Below, piece by piece: positions 45,209-55,656 of a DNA stretch of 64,000 bases; position 1 is the first letter of the stretch; every line of letters begins with the position of its first letter. Origin of the DNA: Lacunisphaera sp. (lineage in GTDB: Bacteria > Verrucomicrobiota > Verrucomicrobiia > Opitutales > Opitutaceae); the NCBI GenBank assembly GCA_029945445.1, contig JAQSCO010000057.1, forward strand, positions 418,985-482,984, in the 5' to 3' direction. Under the pieces are notes generated by a model. That model did no database searches. It had not been told where the DNA came from and saw only the letters and a list, made by a program, of their open reading frames with translations. The position numbers and the translations under genes are program-made.

Positions 45209-45808
45209 TTAATCGAGTTTCACCGGCTTCACCCGACAGCGCTGGTTGACCCCCTCGATCTGCAGCCAAAACGTGCCGAACGAGGCCGGCGATATCTTCA
45301 CCTTGGGCGAGTGGAGGGTCGGGGAGTAGTCGTAGCTGTCACTGTTGGCCTGGGCCCAGAGCTGGCCGTTTTCCAACCGGAACGTCGAGCGCCCGCTCCA
45401 CCCGGTGAAGTTGCCGGTGAGACGGCTCTCCAAAGTCTGGTCGCTTTCCGGTTTGTCGACGGTGTGCTGCAGGGTGATGAGCGCCCCCACCCACTCAGGC
45501 ATGAGCTTCCTGGGCTTGGCCGGTTCCGCGCTGCGGGCTTCCGCCGCCTTTTGGGTCGCGACCGCGACCTGGCCGGACCGATAGCGCTCCACCAAGGCCT
45601 CGAGCCGGACCAGTTCTTCCGGGGAAAGCTTGGCCAGTCCGGCCGCCTGGCTTTCCTCGGGGGTCAGCGTCCTCCCAAAAGCGCCCTCCGCGGCGCGCGC
45701 GGCCGGCGCGATCAGCAGCAAACCGAGGAGAATGGTGGCGTGGATTTTGATGGCGGCATCGAGCCAACAAATCTCCGGGCTGGCAACGGCAAAGCCGGCG
45801 GCGGGCAT
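45209..45808 (-). CDS. Exported protein of unknown function
   Basis: A 199-residue protein. It begins at ATG 45808, directly adjacent to the stop of the GH20 gene (TGA then ATG), so it is translationally coupled. The hydrophobic segment of the signal peptide lies at about 22-41 after an unusually long N-region. The N-terminal part holds L-T-P-E-E-S-Q-A-A-G-L-A-K-L-S-P-E-E-L-V-R-L (about 47-68), a motif common in exported proteins of this lineage. The C-terminal half is beta-rich (L-T-G-N-F-T-G-W-S-G-R-S-T-F-R-L-E-N-G-Q, K-I-S-P-A-S-F-G-T-F-W-L-Q). No enzyme motif seen. Confidence 0.65.
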   Translation of the reverse strand: MPAAGFAVASPEICWLDAAIKIHATILLGLLLIAPAARAAEGAFGRTLTPEESQAAGLAKLSPEELVRLEALVERYRSGQVAVATQKAAEARSAEPAKPRKLMPEWVGALITLQHTVDKPESDQTLESRLTGNFTGWSGRSTFRLENGQLWAQANSDSYDYSPTLHSPKVKISPASFGTFWLQIEGVNQRCRVKPVKLD

Positions 45809-47719
45809 TCAACCGAAGGTCACGGCTAGGCTTGCCTGGTTGACCTGCCAGTCGGCCGCAGGGAAGCCCCGGGCGGGTGCCCGTTTGCCGAGAATTTTGG
45901 CCGGTTGGTAAACCCGCGCCCGACGTTCGGTCACGCCGTCGGTCAGCGTGACGTGGCTGATGGCCACCTGGCCGACGCCCCGCACCGCGATGCGCAGCTT
46001 GGCGCCGGCTGAATCGACCGGCACGGTGAACTCGCGTTTCAGCTTCGTGCGCGGTCGGGCGGCGTAAGCGCGGAACTCGAGGGTGAAGCGGCCCGCCAGC
46101 TCGTGCCAAGTGCCGTCGCCGGCCTGTTGCTCGACGACGACCTTCTGCACGGCGGGGGCGAAGTTGTGCACCATGAACTGCAACTGCCACGCGCCGCACA
46201 CCGGCGAGGCCCCCGCGGCGATTTCCGGCTGCCGGGCGGCTCGCTTCAGCCACGTCCGCCAGTCCGCCAGCCGACGCTCGTCCAAATCCAGCACGAACTC
46301 GTTGGGGCCGCGGGCATGAGGGTTCCGCGTCTGCCGCCACATGGCCTGCGCCGCCTTGCGCCCGGTCTTCAAGGCCTGGGCAAAGACTGTGGCGGCACCC
46401 GACATGGCTTTGAGGTGGAGCGCAGCCTCAGGGCGTGCCGCCTTGGACAACAGCCGCCGAAGCTTGAACACGTCCCTCGCGGCCTGCCGCACGAACCAAT
46501 CGCGTTCCGCCAGATAGGATCGAAAGGTAACACTGGCGGCCAGCGCCCCGGGCAGCTTCGCCCGGCCGAGCCGCGCGAAAAAAGTCCGTTCGCGCTCGTA
46601 GGGTTTCAGGCCCTCGTTGCCGGCAAAGGTGTCCCAGCGGTCGTTGATCTGCCAGCGGGCGTAGCCGGCAAACGCGGACGCGTCGGCCGCGAGCAGCGTG
46701 CGCGCCAGATCGCGCGGCGCCTTGGCCTGGAAAATCCGTTCGAGCCCGCGGGCCAGCATGGACGTGGAGTCATCGGCATCCGGCTCCAGCCAGAGGTTCG
46801 CCGCCGCCGCATCCACAAGGGTTGTGGTTTCCAGCGCGAGCCGCTGGGGTTCCCAGGCCGTGACCAGGAAGCCCGCCGCCTTCACCGCAGTGCAGCGCTG
46901 CCACCAGGAGCGGATGTTGGCCAGGCGGTCGCCGAACACCGGCAGCGGCTCGTGGCGGAAGGCGCCGTTCATCGGGCAACCATAGTAGGCGATGCCCTGC
47001 TTCTGCAGCGCGGGCTGCAGGTCGCGCTCGGCGAAGTTAAAGAACTCCACGCGCGGTTTCTTGGCGAACGGATAGTAATACCAGTCGTAGGCCGTGATCC
47101 CGCGCGGCAGCAGCGGAATGGCCTCCGGCGTGAAATACAGCATGTCGGCCCACAGGCCCAGGGAGAGATTGAGCGCGCCGCACACGGTGTGCAGCCGGTT
47201 CACATGGCCGGCGAAATGCCCGCCCAGGCCCAGGCGGGCGGCTTCCTCGCGGCAACGCGGGCATTTTCCAAGGTGAAGGGACTCGTCGAGCCCGACGTGC
47301 ACCTTGCCGGCCGTGCAATACGGCGCCACGTCGCGCAGCAGTTTGTCCGCCACCTCCAGCGTGCGGGGATGCAGCGGGCAGAGCTGGCCGGTGGCGAGCG
47401 GGCGGTCGCGCTCGTCGCGCAGTTCGTTCAGGTCGCGCCAGTCCGGATGCTTGATGAGATACTGCGTGTGCCCGAGCAGGTTCACGATGGGCACGACCCG
47501 GATGCCGTTCTGCGCAGCCGTCAGCACCAGTTCGCCCAGTTCCTGATAGGTGTAGGCATCGTCGCGGGCGATGCCGGGCAGGCTGGGGTAGTGCACCGCG
47601 TCCTCGAGGTGCAGGTATAACTCCTCGTAGCCCCACGCGGCGTAGCGGGGCAGGAGGGCCTGCAGGAAGTCCAGCCGCTCAACCTGCCGCGCAAGGTCCC
47701 ACTGGAAGGCGCGGATCAT
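45809..47719 (-). CDS. GH20-like glycoside hydrolase
   Basis: A 636-residue protein with a TIM-barrel domain (about 1-350) resembling family GH20 beta-N-acetylhexosaminidases: L-H-L-E-D near residue 36, N-L-L-G-H-T-Q-Y (80-87) and H-V-G-L-D-E-S-L-H-L with D145-E146, the family's catalytic Asp-Glu pair. A helical region and a C-terminal beta-sandwich (about 480-636) follow. There is no signal peptide, so it is predicted to act in the cytoplasm, probably on imported N-acetylhexosaminides. Substrate not proven; other amino-sugar glycosides are possible. It follows the transaldolase gene by 25 bp. Confidence 0.8.
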   Translation of the reverse strand: MIRAFQWDLARQVERLDFLQALLPRYAAWGYEELYLHLEDAVHYPSLPGIARDDAYTYQELGELVLTAAQNGIRVVPIVNLLGHTQYLIKHPDWRDLNELRDERDRPLATGQLCPLHPRTLEVADKLLRDVAPYCTAGKVHVGLDESLHLGKCPRCREEAARLGLGGHFAGHVNRLHTVCGALNLSLGLWADMLYFTPEAIPLLPRGITAYDWYYYPFAKKPRVEFFNFAERDLQPALQKQGIAYYGCPMNGAFRHEPLPVFGDRLANIRSWWQRCTAVKAAGFLVTAWEPQRLALETTTLVDAAAANLWLEPDADDSTSMLARGLERIFQAKAPRDLARTLLAADASAFAGYARWQINDRWDTFAGNEGLKPYERERTFFARLGRAKLPGALAASVTFRSYLAERDWFVRQAARDVFKLRRLLSKAARPEAALHLKAMSGAATVFAQALKTGRKAAQAMWRQTRNPHARGPNEFVLDLDERRLADWRTWLKRAARQPEIAAGASPVCGAWQLQFMVHNFAPAVQKVVVEQQAGDGTWHELAGRFTLEFRAYAARPRTKLKREFTVPVDSAGAKLRIAVRGVGQVAISHVTLTDGVTERRARVYQPAKILGKRAPARGFPAADWQVNQASLAVTFG

Positions 47720-47744
47720 GGGCGAAAGCGCGCGGAGACCGCAC

Positions 47745-48695
47745 TCAGCCGCGCTTCTGCCGGATGAGCTGCTCGAGCTTGACGATGTCGGCGGCGAAGA
47801 CCCGGATGCCCTCGGCGGTCTTCTCCGTGGCCATGGCGTCCTCGTTGAGCGCGAACCGGAAGCCCTTCTCGTCGAAGGTGACCTGCTTGAGGTCGGCGAC
47901 CTTCGCCTTGGCCGGGTCGAGTTTGCGGGCGAGCGGCTCGGAGCTGGCCTTGAGTTCGCCGAGGAGCGCCGGGCTGATCGTGAGCAGGTCGCAGCCGGCG
48001 AGCTCGGTGATCTCGCCCTTGTTGCGGAAGGAGGCCCCCATGACCTCGGTGGCGTGGCCGTATTTCTTGTAGTAGGTGTAGATTTCCGTGACCGACTTCA
48101 CGCCCGGATCCTCGGCCGGCGCGTAGTCCTTGCCGGTGCTTTTCTTATACCAGTCGAGGATGCGGCCGACGAAGGGCGAGATGAGCTGCACCTGCGCCTC
48201 GGCGCACGCGACCGCCTGGGCAAACGAGAAGAGGAGGGTCAGGTTGCAGCTGATCTTTTCCTTCTGCAGCAGCTCGGCGGCCTTGATGCCCTCCCAGGTC
48301 GAGGCGAGCTTGATAAGGATGCGCTCGCGCGGGATGCCGGCCTTCTCGTAGAGGCCGATGATTTCGCGGGCCTTGGCGATGGAGCCGTCGCGGTCGAAGG
48401 ACAGGCGCGCATCCACCTCGGTCGAGACGCGGCCGGGCACGATCTTGAGAATCTCACTGCCGAACAGCACCAGCAACCGGTCGATGACCTGCGCCGTGCT
48501 GGCGGAGGCGCCGGCGTCCTTCACCGCCTGGTCCAGCAGGTGGGCGTAGCCGGGCATGGCGGCGGCCTTCAGGATCAGGCTGGGGTTGGTCGTCGCATCC
48601 TGCGGCGCATACTCCTTCATGCTGGCAAAGTCGCCGGTGTCGGCCACGACCTGCGTGAATTGTTTCAGCTGTTCAAGTTGGTTGGGAGTGCTCAT
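47745..48695 (-). CDS. tal: Transaldolase
   Basis: A 316-residue transaldolase of the TalB type, transferring dihydroxyacetone between sugar phosphates in the non-oxidative pentose phosphate pathway (cytoplasm). The Schiff-base Lys129 is in [11 protein letters not shown]. Other markers are [10 protein letters not shown] and [12 protein letters not shown]. The ATG at 48695 overlaps the stop of the CCA-enzyme gene by 4 bp (ATGA). It sits in an operon with tRNA maturation and GH20 genes. Confidence 0.95.
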   Translation of the reverse strand: MSTPNQLEQLKQFTQVVADTGDFASMKEYAPQDATTNPSLILKAAAMPGYAHLLDQAVKDAGASASTAQVIDRLLVLFGSEILKIVPGRVSTEVDARLSFDRDGSIAKAREIIGLYEKAGIPRERILIKLASTWEGIKAAELLQKEKISCNLTLLFSFAQAVACAEAQVQLISPFVGRILDWYKKSTGKDYAPAEDPGVKSVTEIYTYYKKYGHATEVMGASFRNKGEITELAGCDLLTISPALLGELKASSEPLARKLDPAKAKVADLKQVTFDEKGFRFALNEDAMATEKTAEGIRVFAADIVKLEQLIRQKRG

Positions 48696-50119
48696 GGGGC
48701 GGGAATCTGGGGTGAGTTTAAAACAGGCGGATGCGCCCGCAAATAGTTTCGCATCCACTCGAGGCCGCCCGCCTCGTCGGTGAAGGCGCCGTCAAGCTGC
48801 GACTCAAATGCCGCGTCGAGGGCCGGCTTGAACTGTGGTCCGGGCGGCAGACCCAGGGTGACGAGGTGCCGGCCGAGGATGATGGGTTTGGGCGCGGCGT
48901 GCTCCAGCGCGAGCCGGCGCGCGGCGGTGCGCAGGTGATCCAGGCGACGCACCGTCTCGGTGGAGACCAGCGGCGGGCGGCCCAGGTGATCGGCCTGCAT
49001 CACCGCGATCAGTTCGTCGATGGTGGCCGGCTCGATCTTGCGGGCGAGCCGCCGCACCGTGGTGTCGCGGTATTCCTCCGCCCCCTGGTGATGCAGCAGA
49101 TGGTTCACCACCAGCTGGCGCACCCGCGGGATCAACTCGAGCGGCGAACCGATCTGTTGCAGGAAGCTTTCGGCGATCGGTCCGCCGGCCGCCTCGTGCT
49201 CCGGGCTGACCCAGCGCAGCTTGCTGCGGCGCTCCGCCTGCTTGGTCGTCGAGGGTTTGCCAAAGTCATGGGCCAGGACGCTGAACGAGAGCAGCCGCCG
49301 GCCGGCGGGCGCCGCCGCGCGCCACGTCTCGAGCTTCACCAGGGCGTCGAGGCAGTGGCCCGTGTGCACGAGCACATCGCCCTCAGGATGCCACTCGGGC
49401 TCCTGCGGCACGCCGTCGAGCGCGGCGACCGCGGGGAAATGCTGCAGCCAGCCGCTCTGCTTCAACACGACGAGGCCGGCCGAGGGCTTGCTGGCCTTGG
49501 TCGCCCACTTGTCCCATTCGCCCCAGACGCGCTCGACGGCCAGTTCCGCAAAAGTGCCGCTGATCGAGCGGCAGAGCACGGCCGTCTCCGGGGCGAGGGT
49601 AAGGTCGAAACGCGCGGCAAACTGGAACGCGCGCAGCACGCGCAGCGGGTCCTCCACGAAGGCCGCGCTCGTGTGGCGCAGGATTCTCTTCTGCAGGTCG
49701 CCGGCCCCGTCATGGAAATCCAGCACGCGGTGCGTGAACGGATCGTAGGCCATCGCGTTGATCGTGAAGTCGCGTCGCGCCGCCGCCGCGGCCTCGGTGA
49801 GCGCCGGATCGGGCGCAACCGCAAAGCCGCGGTGGCCAGCGCCGGTCTTGGATTCACGGCGCGGCAGGCTGAAATCGTATTCGGCGCCCTCGAGCCGGAC
49901 CTTCAGCACGCCGAAGCTGCGCCCGACGACATCCGTCGGGCCAAACGGCGCGAGCGCCCGGCGCAGCGTCTCGTAATCGAGTCCGTAGACCTCGACGTCG
50001 AAGTCCTTCGGTTCCAGCCCGAGCTGCCAGTCGCGCACGCAACCGCCGACCAGCAGGGGACGGCCGCCCGCGGAGCGCAGGACGGCCAGGGCGGCGAGCA
50101 GTGGGGGAGGGAGTTTCAT
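48692..50119 (-). CDS. cca: CCA tRNA nucleotidyltransferase with HD domain
   Basis: A 475-residue enzyme of the class II nucleotidyltransferase family, which adds or repairs the 3' CCA of tRNAs. The catalytic motif is L-L-V-G-G-C-V-R-D (about 24-32) with D-F-D-V-E-V-Y-G, followed by [12 protein letters not shown] and [10 protein letters not shown] phosphodiesterase-like HD domain is in the C-terminal half ([11 protein letters not shown], about 280-290). Poly(A) polymerase belongs to the same family; the HD domain favours CCA-adding. The ATG at 50119 overlaps DUF423 by 4 bp. Confidence 0.88.
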   Translation of the reverse strand: MKLPPPLLAALAVLRSAGGRPLLVGGCVRDWQLGLEPKDFDVEVYGLDYETLRRALAPFGPTDVVGRSFGVLKVRLEGAEYDFSLPRRESKTGAGHRGFAVAPDPALTEAAAAARRDFTINAMAYDPFTHRVLDFHDGAGDLQKRILRHTSAAFVEDPLRVLRAFQFAARFDLTLAPETAVLCRSISGTFAELAVERVWGEWDKWATKASKPSAGLVVLKQSGWLQHFPAVAALDGVPQEPEWHPEGDVLVHTGHCLDALVKLETWRAAAPAGRRLLSFSVLAHDFGKPSTTKQAERRSKLRWVSPEHEAAGGPIAESFLQQIGSPLELIPRVRQLVVNHLLHHQGAEEYRDTTVRRLARKIEPATIDELIAVMQADHLGRPPLVSTETVRRLDHLRTAARRLALEHAAPKPIILGRHLVTLGLPPGPQFKPALDAAFESQLDGAFTDEAGGLEWMRNYLRAHPPVLNSPQIPAP

Positions 50120-50499
50120 GCCTGGGCTTGACGAAAGGCGTTCCACGCCACGAGCAGCCAGCCGGCGAGGAAGAGCAGGCCGCCGAGCGGAGTAATGGGA
50201 CCGAGAACCTTGGGGCCGCCCAAGGCGAGCCAGTAGAGCGAACCGGAAAACAAAATCACTCCCAGGAGCCAGCACGCGCCGATCCAGCGCGCGTTGGCCC
50301 AGTCACCAGCCATGCCGGCGAGCGCGAGCAGCGCGACCGCGTGGATGAGATGGTAAAGCACGGCGGTTTGCCACGTGGAGAGAGTGCCGCGGTCGGCGAG
50401 CGTGTCCTTGAGCGCGTGGGCGCCGAACGCGCCGAGCGCGATCCCGGTGAAACCGAGAATTCCGGCGGCGAGGGTGATCCAGTAGAGGGAGCGGTGCAT
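50116..50499 (-). CDS. DUF423 membrane protein
   Basis: A 127-residue protein with four predicted helices. The DUF423 signature is G-I-A-L-G-A-F-G-A-H-A-L-K-D with L-Y-H-L-I-H-A-V-A-L and F-S-G-S-L-Y-W-L-A-L-G-G. The ATG at 50499 gives the normal short N-terminus. It is the first gene of an operon DUF423-cca-tal-GH20-exported protein, joined by 4-bp overlaps or small gaps. Function of DUF423 unknown. Confidence 0.85.
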   Translation of the reverse strand: MHRSLYWITLAAGILGFTGIALGAFGAHALKDTLADRGTLSTWQTAVLYHLIHAVALLALAGMAGDWANARWIGACWLLGVILFSGSLYWLALGGPKVLGPITPLGGLLFLAGWLLVAWNAFRQAQA

Positions 50500-50708
50500 G
50501 GCGGCGGCAAATTTATCAACGGTGGCGGCCAAACCAACACATCATTGCGGTTGCACTTCAATGCGTTTCGCGACGGGATCTCAGGCCGCCGCCCGGTGTA
50601 AACCCCGATTTTTGAGGGGTTAAGCGTCTCCATAGGTGGTTTTCAGAAATGTGAAGGGTTCGGGGTTGACAGGGGTAGGCGAAATCCTTCCCTTTGGCCC
50701 CTTTCCGC

Positions 50709-51137
50709 ATGAAAACCTATCTGGCCAAGAATGAGACTAAGCAACCCCCCAAGTGGCATCTGATCGATGCCGAAGGCAAGGTGCTGGGCCGTCTCGCCGT
50801 CAAAGCCGCGAACATCCTGCGCGGCCGTCACAAGCCCACTTACACGCCCCACGTTGACACCGGCGACTTCGTGGTCGTCATCAACGCGAGCAAGGTCGTC
50901 CTCACCGGCAAGAAGGAAGAGCACACCGAATACATGTCGTTCTCCGGCTACGTCGGCGGCGAGAAGTATCGCAAGCTCACCGAGGTCCGCGCCAAGAAGC
51001 CCGAGTTCATCATCATGCAGGCCGTGAAAGGCATGCTCCCGCGGAACCGTCTCGCGGCCAAGATGCTGACCAAGCTCCGGGTTTTCCCGGGCGCCACCCA
51101 CGATCATGCGGCCCAGAACCCCGTCGCCTTAAAGTAA
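50709..51137 (+). CDS. rplM: 50S ribosomal protein L13
   Basis: A 142-residue L13, the usual length. Motifs: W-H-L-I-D-A-E-G-K-V-L-G-R-L-A, R-G-R-H-K-P-T-Y-T-P-H-V-D-T-G-D-F and V-K-G-M-L-P-R-N-R-L. The ATG at 50709 is favoured over an upstream TTG. TTGACA at 50666-50671 is a candidate -35, but no good -10 follows at the right spacing. It forms the conserved two-gene operon with rpsI, 3 bp apart. Confidence 0.97.
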   Translation: MKTYLAKNETKQPPKWHLIDAEGKVLGRLAVKAANILRGRHKPTYTPHVDTGDFVVVINASKVVLTGKKEEHTEYMSFSGYVGGEKYRKLTEVRAKKPEFIIMQAVKGMLPRNRLAAKMLTKLRVFPGATHDHAAQNPVALK

Positions 51138-51140
51138 TCC

Positions 51141-51543
<403 letters not shown>

Positions 51544-51568
51544 CCGAAACTGGAAATTCGACTCACCC

Positions 51569-51604
51569 GCAGCGGAGCGCCCCACGGCCTCCGCTGCTTT
51601 TTTT
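51569..51604 (+). terminator. Rho-independent terminator after rpsI
   Basis: GCAGCGGAG (51569-51577) pairs perfectly with CTCCGCTGC (51589-51597) around an 11-base loop, followed by a run of seven T. It separates the ribosomal operon from argC. Confidence 0.85.
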
Positions 51605-51739
51605 GCGGTTGAACGCCGCCACCACCGGGCGGCGTCCTATCCTGACCAGAAAATCCCGCAGCAGGCTGCGGGAAGTGTTTTAGCAATCACGAAACTTCTC
51701 GATTCCCCTCTGGGAATTCATAATCCTATCACTCCTGAA

Positions 51740-52771
51740 ATGAATGTCGGCATCGTCGGCGCGTCGGGTTACTCCGGCGAAGTTCTGGTCAAGCTCCTCC
51801 TCGGTCATCCGCAGGTCAAACTGACGGTGGTCACGTCACGCCAGCACGCGGGCAAGCCCGTCACCCAGCTGATCCCGGCCCTGCGCGGCACGGCCGCCGA
51901 GCACCTCAAGTTCATCGACTCCGATGCCGCGGCGCTCGCCGCCCGGAACGATATCGACGTCTGGTTCCTGGCCCTGCCGCATGGCGCCGCCGCGGATTTC
52001 GCCAAAACCCTCGTGCCCGCCGGCCGCAAGGTCATTGACCTCAGCGCCGACTTCCGGATCGCGGACCTCGCGACCTATGAGAATTACTACGGCAAGCACC
52101 ACGCGCCCGAGTTGCTGGCGTCGGCCCGGTTCGTCCTGCCCGAGCTGACCGATCCCAAGTGGCGGGCCGAGATCAAGCTTGCTGCCGCGCCCGGTTGCTA
52201 CCCGACGAGCACGCTCGTGCCGCTCGTGCCGCTGCTCAAGGCCGGCCTCGTCTCCCGCGAGCACATCGTGGTGAACTCCTTCAGCGGCGTCAGCGGCGCC
52301 GGCAAGAAGGTCGACGAAATGTATCTCTACGTCGAGCGCACCGAAAGCGCCAAGGCCTACGGCCTGGTGAAGCACCGGCACCTCGCCGAGATCGAGGAGC
52401 AGCTTTCCGGCGCCGCGGGGGCGAAGATCATCGTGCAGTTCAACCCGCACCTCGCGCCCATGCGGCGCGGCATCGCCACGACCATCACCGTGCCGGCGGC
52501 CAAGGGCGCGACGATCGAGTCGCTCTACGCCGCGTGGAAGTCGGCCTACGCCGGCCGGCCTTTTATCGCCATCCTGCCCTCGGGCGAGACGCCCGATACG
52601 GCCCACGTCACCGGCACCAACCGGGTGGACCTCTCCGCCGTGCACGACGCGCGGACGGGCAACTTCGTTATCACCTCGGCCGTCGACAACCTCGTGAAGG
52701 GCGCGAGCGGCCAGGCGGTGCAGATCATGAACCTCTGGTGCGGTTTCCCCGAGACCGGCGGGCTCGCCTGA
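51740..52771 (+). CDS. argC: N-acetyl-gamma-glutamyl-phosphate reductase
   Basis: A 343-residue enzyme reducing N-acetylglutamyl phosphate with NADPH in ornithine synthesis. N-terminal Rossmann G-A-S-G-Y-S-G-E; catalytic Cys153 in A-A-P-G-C-Y-P-T-S; H-R-H-L-A-E-I near the C-terminal half. First gene of the arginine cluster. A weak CATAAT box at 51718 may be its -10. Confidence 0.95.
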   Translation: MNVGIVGASGYSGEVLVKLLLGHPQVKLTVVTSRQHAGKPVTQLIPALRGTAAEHLKFIDSDAAALAARNDIDVWFLALPHGAAADFAKTLVPAGRKVIDLSADFRIADLATYENYYGKHHAPELLASARFVLPELTDPKWRAEIKLAAAPGCYPTSTLVPLVPLLKAGLVSREHIVVNSFSGVSGAGKKVDEMYLYVERTESAKAYGLVKHRHLAEIEEQLSGAAGAKIIVQFNPHLAPMRRGIATTITVPAAKGATIESLYAAWKSAYAGRPFIAILPSGETPDTAHVTGTNRVDLSAVHDARTGNFVITSAVDNLVKGASGQAVQIMNLWCGFPETGGLA

Positions 52772-52810
52772 TAACGTTCTGCGTGCCGCGAAGAATCCAG
52801 TTATCCCCTA

Positions 52811-54043
52811 ATGACCCAACTGACCGTTACCCCTGACAGCGCCGGCATCACCGACGTCCCCGGCTTCGAATGCGCGGGCGTGCCCTGCGACATTCGCGAA
52901 AAGCACGACCTCAAGCGCCTCGATCTTGCGCTGCTTTTCTCCCTGCGGCCCTGCACGGCCGCCGGCACCTTCACCACCAACGCCGTCAAGGCCGCCCCGG
53001 TGCTGCTCTGCCAGAAACACCTCGCCGAGGGCGGGCCGTTTCACGGCATCATCGCCAACTCCGGCAACGCCAACGCCTGCACCGGCCCCGACGGCCTGCG
53101 CGACGCCCAGTTGACCGCGCAGCGCGCCGCGGCCTCGCTCAACCTCAAGCCGGCTTCGTTCTTCGTCTGCTCGACGGGCCGCATCGGCCAGCCGATGCCA
53201 ATGCCCCGGTTACTCAAGGGCCTCGAGCGCGCCGTCAGCGAGAAGGGCCGCACGCCCGCGCACGGCAAGCACGCGGCCGACGCCATCCTCACGTCCGACA
53301 CCCGCGCGAAGACCGTGACGGTGAGCTTCACCTACGACGGCAAGAAGCACTTCGTCTCCGGCATCGCCAAGGGCGCCGGCATGATCCAGCCGAACATGGC
53401 CACGATGCTCGCGTTTCTGGCGACGGACTTTTCCGTGCCGCGCAGCTTCCTCCAGAAGACGCTCTCCGAGGCCGTGAGCGGGACCTTCAACTGCATCACC
53501 GTCGACGGCGACATGAGCACCAACGACACCGTCATCATGCTGGCCAACGGCCACTCCGGCGTCAGCGTCGGTGACAAGAGCCCGCGCGAACTGCGCGTGC
53601 TCTTCGCCGAAGCCGTCTGGAAGGCGTGCGAGGCCCTGGCCGAGAAGATCGTCTCCGACGGCGAGAAGATCACCAAGGTCGTGGAATTGAAAATCAACGG
53701 CGCGGCCTCGGCCGAGGACGCCGAGAAGGTCGCGCGCGCCATCGGCAACTCGCTGCTCGTCAAATCCTCCTGGTATGGCGAGGACCCCAACTGGGGCCGT
53801 CTGGCCGATGCGGCCGGCTACGCGGGGGCCAAGCTGGTCGAGGCGAAGCTGGATATCCTCTACAACGATACGCCGGCCATGACGGCCGGCCGGCCGCATG
53901 CCGACCTGAAGCCGAAGTGGAAGGAGATCGTGAAAGCGAAGCGCTTCACCATCACGCTGAACCTCCACCTCGGGAAGGCCACGTTCCGCCTGCTGGCGAG
54001 CGACCTGACCGAGGGCTACGTGAACTACAACAAGAGCGAGTAG
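52811..54043 (+). CDS. argJ: Glutamate N-acetyltransferase (ornithine acetyltransferase)
   Basis: A 410-residue self-processing Ntn enzyme that transfers the acetyl group from N-acetylornithine to glutamate, recycling acetate and yielding ornithine. The cleavage site and nucleophile Thr198 are in Q-P-N-M-A-T-M-L. Other markers are N-S-G-N-A-N-A-C-T-G and G-E-D-P-N-W-G-R. No separate argA or argE is in the cluster, consistent with the cyclic pathway. It follows argC by 39 bp and is separated from hss by 145 bp. Confidence 0.95.
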   Translation: MTQLTVTPDSAGITDVPGFECAGVPCDIREKHDLKRLDLALLFSLRPCTAAGTFTTNAVKAAPVLLCQKHLAEGGPFHGIIANSGNANACTGPDGLRDAQLTAQRAAASLNLKPASFFVCSTGRIGQPMPMPRLLKGLERAVSEKGRTPAHGKHAADAILTSDTRAKTVTVSFTYDGKKHFVSGIAKGAGMIQPNMATMLAFLATDFSVPRSFLQKTLSEAVSGTFNCITVDGDMSTNDTVIMLANGHSGVSVGDKSPRELRVLFAEAVWKACEALAEKIVSDGEKITKVVELKINGAASAEDAEKVARAIGNSLLVKSSWYGEDPNWGRLADAAGYAGAKLVEAKLDILYNDTPAMTAGRPHADLKPKWKEIVKAKRFTITLNLHLGKATFRLLASDLTEGYVNYNKSE

Positions 54044-54188
54044 TCCGGCCGCGGATTTGTCGCCGGTTTGTTGCTCAATAATCGCTTGCAGTCGCGTGCG
54101 ATTCGCCCCCAGATTTTGTGCAAATTTTCCAATGACCGGCCGCGGGGTTTCGCAGCGGGTTCAGTAGAAAAACCAACACTTAGAATTC

Positions 54189-55646
54189 ATGCTCCCATTC
54201 AAGAATAATATCCTGTTCGTCGGCTACGGCGCCGTCGCCGAGTGCACCCTGCCCATCCTCTTCAAGCATCTCAAGGTGCCCGCGAAGAACGTCACCGTGA
54301 TGGATTTCGCCGACCGCCAGGCGAAGCTCGCGCCGTGGATCAAGAAGGGTGTCCGCTTCCTGCGCGACCGTGTCACGGAAAAGAACATGACGAAACTGCT
54401 GGCGAAGCACGTCGGCCCCGGTGACATCCTCATCGACCTCGCCTGGAACATCGACGCCTGCGAGATCCTCCAGTGGTGCCACGACCACGGCGTGCGCTAC
54501 ATCAACACCTCGACCGAGCTCTGGGATCCTTACGCGGCCGGCCCGAACGCCCACCCGACGACCAAGACGCTTTACTACCGGCACATGAACCTGCGCCGCA
54601 TGCTGAAGAAGTGGAAGACCAAGGGCCCGACCGCCGTCATCGAGCACGGTGCCAACCCCGGCCTCATCTCGCACTTCGTCAAGCAGGGCCTCATCGACAT
54701 CGGCACCAAGCTGATCAAGGACAAGAAAGCGAAGGGCGCGAAGGCCAAGAAGATCGCCGGCCTGATCGCGACCCGCCAGTTCAACGTCCTCGCGCAGGCG
54801 CTGGGCGTGAAGGTCATCCACTGCTCCGAGCGCGACACCCAGATCACCGACCAGCCGAAGCAGATCGACGAGTTCGTGAACACCTGGAGCATCGAGGGCT
54901 TCCGCGAGGAAGGCACCACGACCTCCGAGATGGGCTGGGGCACGCACGAGAAGACGCTTCCGAAAAACGCCTTCCAGCACAAGCAGGGGCCGAAGAACCA
55001 GATCTGTCTCGCCCAAATGGGCATGAACACCTGGGTCCGTTCCTTCGTCCCGAACTGGAACATCCAAGGCATGGTCGTCCGCCACGGCGAAGCCTTCACG
55101 ATTTCCGACAAGCTCACGGTCTGGAAGGACGGCAAGGCCGTCTACCGTCCGACGATGCATTACGCCTACTGCCCGTGCGACGAGGCCATCGCCTCGTTGA
55201 ACGAAATGCGCGGCTACAATTACCACCTGAACGAGAACCAGCGCATCATGAACGACGAAATCACGAGCGGCGCCGACGTCCTCGGCGCGCTGATCATGGG
55301 CCACGACTACAACTCCTGGTGGGTCGGCTCCGACCTCAGCATCGGGGAGTCCCGCCGCCTGGTCCCGCACCAGAACGCGACCACCATGCAGGTCGCCATC
55401 TCGGTGGTCGCCGCCACGATGTGGATGATCGAGAACCCGGCGGAAGGCGTCGTGGTCCCCGATGCGCTGCCGCACGACTACGTGCTCAAGATCTCGAAGC
55501 CGTATCTCGGCAAGTGGATCTCGAAGCCCTACGACTGGACCCCGCTGCAGAACCGCGACACGACCTTTGCCGGCTATAATGATGCCGACCTCGACAAGAA
55601 GGATCCGTGGCAGTTCAAGAACTTCCTCGTCACGGACGCCGGGTAA
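54189..55646 (+). CDS. hss: Homospermidine synthase
   Basis: A 485-residue enzyme resembling saccharopine-dehydrogenase-fold homospermidine synthases (I-L-F-V-G-Y-G-A-V-A at residues 8-17 binds NAD; E-H-G-A-N-P-G-L-I-S-H-F-V-K; H-H/Y-A-Y-C-P-C-D-E-A). It condenses two putrescines, releasing ammonia, to homospermidine. It lies in the arginine cluster between argJ and argB and is followed after 10 bp by the decarboxylase gene, so the pathway ornithine - putrescine - homospermidine is complete in two adjacent genes. A generic saccharopine dehydrogenase is the main alternative, but length and motifs match homospermidine synthase better. Confidence 0.85.
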   Translation: MLPFKNNILFVGYGAVAECTLPILFKHLKVPAKNVTVMDFADRQAKLAPWIKKGVRFLRDRVTEKNMTKLLAKHVGPGDILIDLAWNIDACEILQWCHDHGVRYINTSTELWDPYAAGPNAHPTTKTLYYRHMNLRRMLKKWKTKGPTAVIEHGANPGLISHFVKQGLIDIGTKLIKDKKAKGAKAKKIAGLIATRQFNVLAQALGVKVIHCSERDTQITDQPKQIDEFVNTWSIEGFREEGTTTSEMGWGTHEKTLPKNAFQHKQGPKNQICLAQMGMNTWVRSFVPNWNIQGMVVRHGEAFTISDKLTVWKDGKAVYRPTMHYAYCPCDEAIASLNEMRGYNYHLNENQRIMNDEITSGADVLGALIMGHDYNSWWVGSDLSIGESRRLVPHQNATTMQVAISVVAATMWMIENPAEGVVVPDALPHDYVLKISKPYLGKWISKPYDWTPLQNRDTTFAGYNDADLDKKDPWQFKNFLVTDAG

Positions 55647-55656
55647 CGGCCCATCG

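Noticed and set aside
50666-50694. Consensus promoter for rplM at TTGACA
   Set aside because: The -35 box is perfect, but no acceptable -10 occurs 16-18 bp downstream, so I did not list it as a feature.
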